Source: Betaproteobacteria bacterium (GTDB lineage: Bacteria > Pseudomonadota > Gammaproteobacteria > Burkholderiales > Burkholderiaceae_C). From it: DNA of 7,384 nucleotides. Under the pieces are notes generated by a model. It did no database searches. It was not told the DNA's origin and worked only from the letters and a program-made list of their open reading frames with translations. A program made the translations under genes and the position numbers. Positions within the stretch are counted from its first letter, which is position 1. Every line of letters starts with the position of its first letter. Below, piece after piece: positions 5,899-7,384 of the stretch. The DNA lies in contig CANFOR010000141.1 of the NCBI GenBank assembly GCA_947448675.1, positions 1-7,384 of the forward strand. Reading direction: 5' to 3'.

Positions 5899-7043
5899 GC
5901 AATTTATGTAGCAGCGGCCACGTTGTGGCCCAAGTGCAAGGCCATATGGGCTTTATCACCCTGAGCCGCGCCCGCGCACTCAATGCCCTGAGCTTGCCCA
6001 TGGTGCGCGACTTGGCGCGGGTGCTAGCGGCCTGGCGCAGCGATCCGGCGGTGCTGGGCATTGCGCTGCGTGGCATGGGCAAAGCCTCGCCAAGGGCCGA
6101 AGGCGAAGGGCCGGGCACCGCTGCCAGTGGGCAAGCCTTTGGGGCATTTTGCGCAGGCGGAGACATCCGCTTTTTTCACCAAGCCGCGCTGACGGGCGAT
6201 GACGTGGCCTTGGCCGATTTTTTTACCGAAGAATACCAACTCAACCACGCCATCCACACCTACCCTAAACCCATCATCGCCTTCATGGACGGCATTTGTA
6301 TGGGCGGCGGCATGGGCATTGCGCAAGGGGCTAGCCTGCGCGTGGTGAGCGAGCGCAGCGCGATGGCCATGCCCGAGACAGCCATTGGCCTGTTCCCAGA
6401 CGTCGGTGGCGGCTATTTTTTAAGCCGCTGCCCGGGCGCTATCGGCGAGTACTTGGCGATGACGGGCCAGAGCATCGGCGCGGTTGATGCCATTGCCGTG
6501 GGCCTTGCAGATGGCACCATCCCCAGCGGCCAATTGGCCAGTTTGTGGGACACCTTGGGCGCTACGCCCTTTGAAAGCGCCAACGCCATCGAGCATTACG
6601 TTGCTAGCAAATTTATAGCCAACTACGCACAGCCCGCCTTGCTCAGAAGCCAAATTGATGCTATTTTTACGCTGCCCAACGTGCCCGCCATGCTGCAAGC
6701 GCTGCAGCAAATGGGCAACGCATGGAGTGCGCAGACCACTGCTCAATTGCAGCGCAGCAGCCCGCTGATGCTGCAGGTCAGCCTAGAGCAGATTCGCCGT
6801 GCCCGCCGCCTGGGCTTGGCCGACGACCTGCGCATGGAGCGCGACATGGTGCACCATTGTTTTCATATGCGCCCCGGTACAGCCAGCGAAACCGTGGAGG
6901 GCATTCGTGCCCTGGCGGTAGACAAAGACCATACGCCGCGCTGGAACCCAGCCCAGCACGCGCAGGTAACGCCCGCCATGGTGCAAGCCTTCTTTATCAG
7001 CCCTTGGGCGACCACGGAACATCCGCTGTGCGACTTGGTTTAA
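5895..7043 (+). CDS. 3-hydroxyisobutyryl-CoA hydrolase-like enoyl-CoA hydratase/isomerase family protein
   Basis: It is a crotonase-fold enzyme. The 382-residue length and motifs fit the 3-hydroxyisobutyryl-CoA hydrolase subgroup, which releases 3-hydroxyisobutyrate from its CoA thioester in valine breakdown; the true substrate is not certain. Visible motifs are the N-terminal GFITLSRARALNAL, FCAGGDIR (85-92, oxyanion-hole strand), EEYQLNHAIHTYPKPIIAFMDG, MGGGMGI (136-142) and MPETAIGLFPDVGGGYFLSR with the likely catalytic Glu161 and Asp169. The C-terminus ends in SPWATTEHPLCDL, normal for this subgroup. Two oddities are a Gly/Ala-rich insert at about residues 64-82 before FCAGGD, and a dispersed repeat encoding about 237-258. 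Neither breaks the frame. The start is set by GGAAAG at 5882 and the ATGA overlap with the transporter. The convergent ATPase gene ends 52 bp downstream. Confidence 0.88.
   Translation: MSNLCSSGHVVAQVQGHMGFITLSRARALNALSLPMVRDLARVLAAWRSDPAVLGIALRGMGKASPRAEGEGPGTAASGQAFGAFCAGGDIRFFHQAALTGDDVALADFFTEEYQLNHAIHTYPKPIIAFMDGICMGGGMGIAQGASLRVVSERSAMAMPETAIGLFPDVGGGYFLSRCPGAIGEYLAMTGQSIGAVDAIAVGLADGTIPSGQLASLWDTLGATPFESANAIEHYVASKFIANYAQPALLRSQIDAIFTLPNVPAMLQALQQMGNAWSAQTTAQLQRSSPLMLQVSLEQIRRARRLGLADDLRMERDMVHHCFHMRPGTASETVEGIRALAVDKDHTPRWNPAQHAQVTPAMVQAFFISPWATTEHPLCDLV
6077..6138 (+). repeat. Imperfect short direct repeat flanking a coding insert
   Basis: GGGCAAAGCCT (6077-6087) and GGGCAAGCCT (6129-6138) differ by one A and lie in the hydrolase gene on either side of a Gly/Ala/Glu-rich segment. 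Family members commonly go directly from a Gly-Lys/Arg-Ala stretch into FCAGGD, so the piece between the repeats looks like an insertion or local duplication. The copies are short, so chance similarity is possible. Confidence 0.35.
6603..6668 (+). repeat. Dispersed palindrome-containing repeat, copy 2, inside the CoA hydrolase gene
   Basis: GCTAGCAAATTTATAGC (6603-6619) is a near-palindrome (GCTA...TAGC around AAATTT). It is followed by four bases, TACGCA (6624-6629), 18 bases, AGCCA (6648-6652) and then AATTGATGCTATTTTT. Copy 1 in truB has the same order and nearly the same spacing on the opposite strand. The core is AT-rich in a region of about 66% GC and contributes an ATA codon. In frame it encodes ASKFIANYAQPALLRSQIDA and then IF. 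Assignment to a Comamonadaceae-wide repeat family rests on recall; the similarity of the two copies is visible here. Confidence 0.6.
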
Positions 7044-7062
7044 ATGCGGCAAGCAAAGGCGG

Positions 7063-7085
7063 AAAAATCATCTACGCATCGCGTA
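7063..7085 (-). terminator. Weak candidate terminator for the convergent ATPase gene
   Basis: In the 52-bp spacer between the convergent genes, TACGC (7073-7077) and GCGTA (7081-7085) form a 5-bp stem with a 3-base loop. Read on the - strand, a run of five T (7063-7067) follows five bases after the stem. The stem is short and the T-run is offset, so this is only a candidate. Nothing similar serves the + strand. Confidence 0.25.
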
Positions 7086-7095
7086 TAGCCATTGT

Positions 7096-7384
7096 CTACA
7101 GCCGTACTGAACGCAAGCGCAGTGCATTTCCGATAACCGATACGGAGCTAAAACTCATTGCCAATGCCGCAATCATGGGCGAGAGTACCCACCCTGTTAG
7201 GGGATAGAGCACTCCAGCTGCCAGCGGAATGCCCAAGGCGTTGTAGAAAAAGGCAAACATAAGGTTTTGCTTCATGTTGTTGACCGTTAAGTTCGACAGC
7301 TTCAAGGCAATGGAAATTGCGCGCAAATCCCCTTTGACCAAGGTAAGGTGTGCGCTGTTCATTGCGACATCTGTGCCTGTTCCC
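7096..7384 (-). CDS. copA: Copper-type P1B ATPase, C-terminal end (5' part outside window)
   Basis: This is the end of a heavy-metal-translocating P-type ATPase, an inner-membrane pump that expels Cu(I) from the cytoplasm using ATP. The frame is open to the window edge and begins GTGTDVAMNSAHLTLVKGD, the conserved stretch after the hinge GDGxND motif, so the Met at 7362 is internal. Two C-terminal helices follow. The first contains QNLMFAFFYNALGIP, which fits the N(x)6YN(x)4P signature of Cu(I) pumps. The second contains MSFSSVSV, which fits M(x)2SS, the partner signature. The chain ends at NALRLRSVRL and TAG, as usual in the family. Metal-binding domains, the CPC motif and the DKTGT phosphorylation site lie outside the window. 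A hand count over 7141-7380 gives about 50% GC, against about 66% over 6301-6540 in the neighbouring hydrolase, which suggests a different origin. The symbol is generic; copF or actP naming is equally possible. Confidence 0.9.
   Translation of the reverse strand, partial: GTGTDVAMNSAHLTLVKGDLRAISIALKLSNLTVNNMKQNLMFAFFYNALGIPLAAGVLYPLTGWVLSPMIAALAMSFSSVSVIGNALRLRSVRL

Noticed and set aside
6215..6225. T7 homopolymer in the hydrolase gene as a programmed frameshift site
   Set aside because: The family sequence continues in the same frame on both sides, so no shift is needed.
6722..7207. + strand open frame running past the hydrolase stop
   Set aside because: It is out of frame with the hydrolase and opposite the ATPase gene, with no domain of its own.
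1..7384. A new defence, biosynthetic or mobile system
   Set aside because: Every gene belongs to a known family in a plausible context; there is no transposase, integrase, nuclease, reverse transcriptase, CRISPR array or unexplained gene cluster.

Overview
The window is an ordinary stretch of a high-GC betaproteobacterial chromosome. Gene order, protein wording and a recognisable dispersed repeat point to Burkholderiales, family Comamonadaceae (Rhodoferax/Polaromonas-like). This placement is inferred from sequence memory and was not searched.

Layout: bases 1-4991 hold the 3' part of the nusA-infB type translation operon, all on the + strand: the C-terminal two-thirds of infB (5' end outside the window), rbfA, truB and typA/bipA. 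They encode initiation factor IF2, a 30S maturation factor, tRNA pseudouridine-55 synthase and a ribosome-associated GTPase. rbfA/truB and truB/typA overlap at their start and stop codons, so they are probably translationally coupled. The one gap is 160 bp between infB and rbfA, filled by a long imperfect inverted repeat. After 22 bp comes a second + strand pair, a 10-helix EamA/DMT-family transporter and a 3-hydroxyisobutyryl-CoA hydrolase-like enoyl-CoA hydratase-superfamily protein, joined by an ATGA overlap. From 7096 to the window end, on the - strand and convergent, is the C-terminal end of a copper-type P1B ATPase with clearly lower GC.

How the genes work together: infB, rbfA, truB and typA form a ribosome and translation module. 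The transporter/hydrolase pair looks like an independent metabolic unit that may be read through from typA. The ATPase belongs to a separate metal-homeostasis locus.

I found no new defence, mobile or biosynthetic system. The most interesting signals are small repeats. Two diverged copies of a roughly 60-bp palindrome-containing repeat lie in opposite orientation and in frame inside two unrelated coding genes (truB and the hydrolase). A different GCGAAG/GCAAAG-rich inverted repeat separates infB from rbfA. There is no gene-free stretch longer than 300 bases, and I saw no tRNA, rRNA, CRISPR array or insertion sequence.
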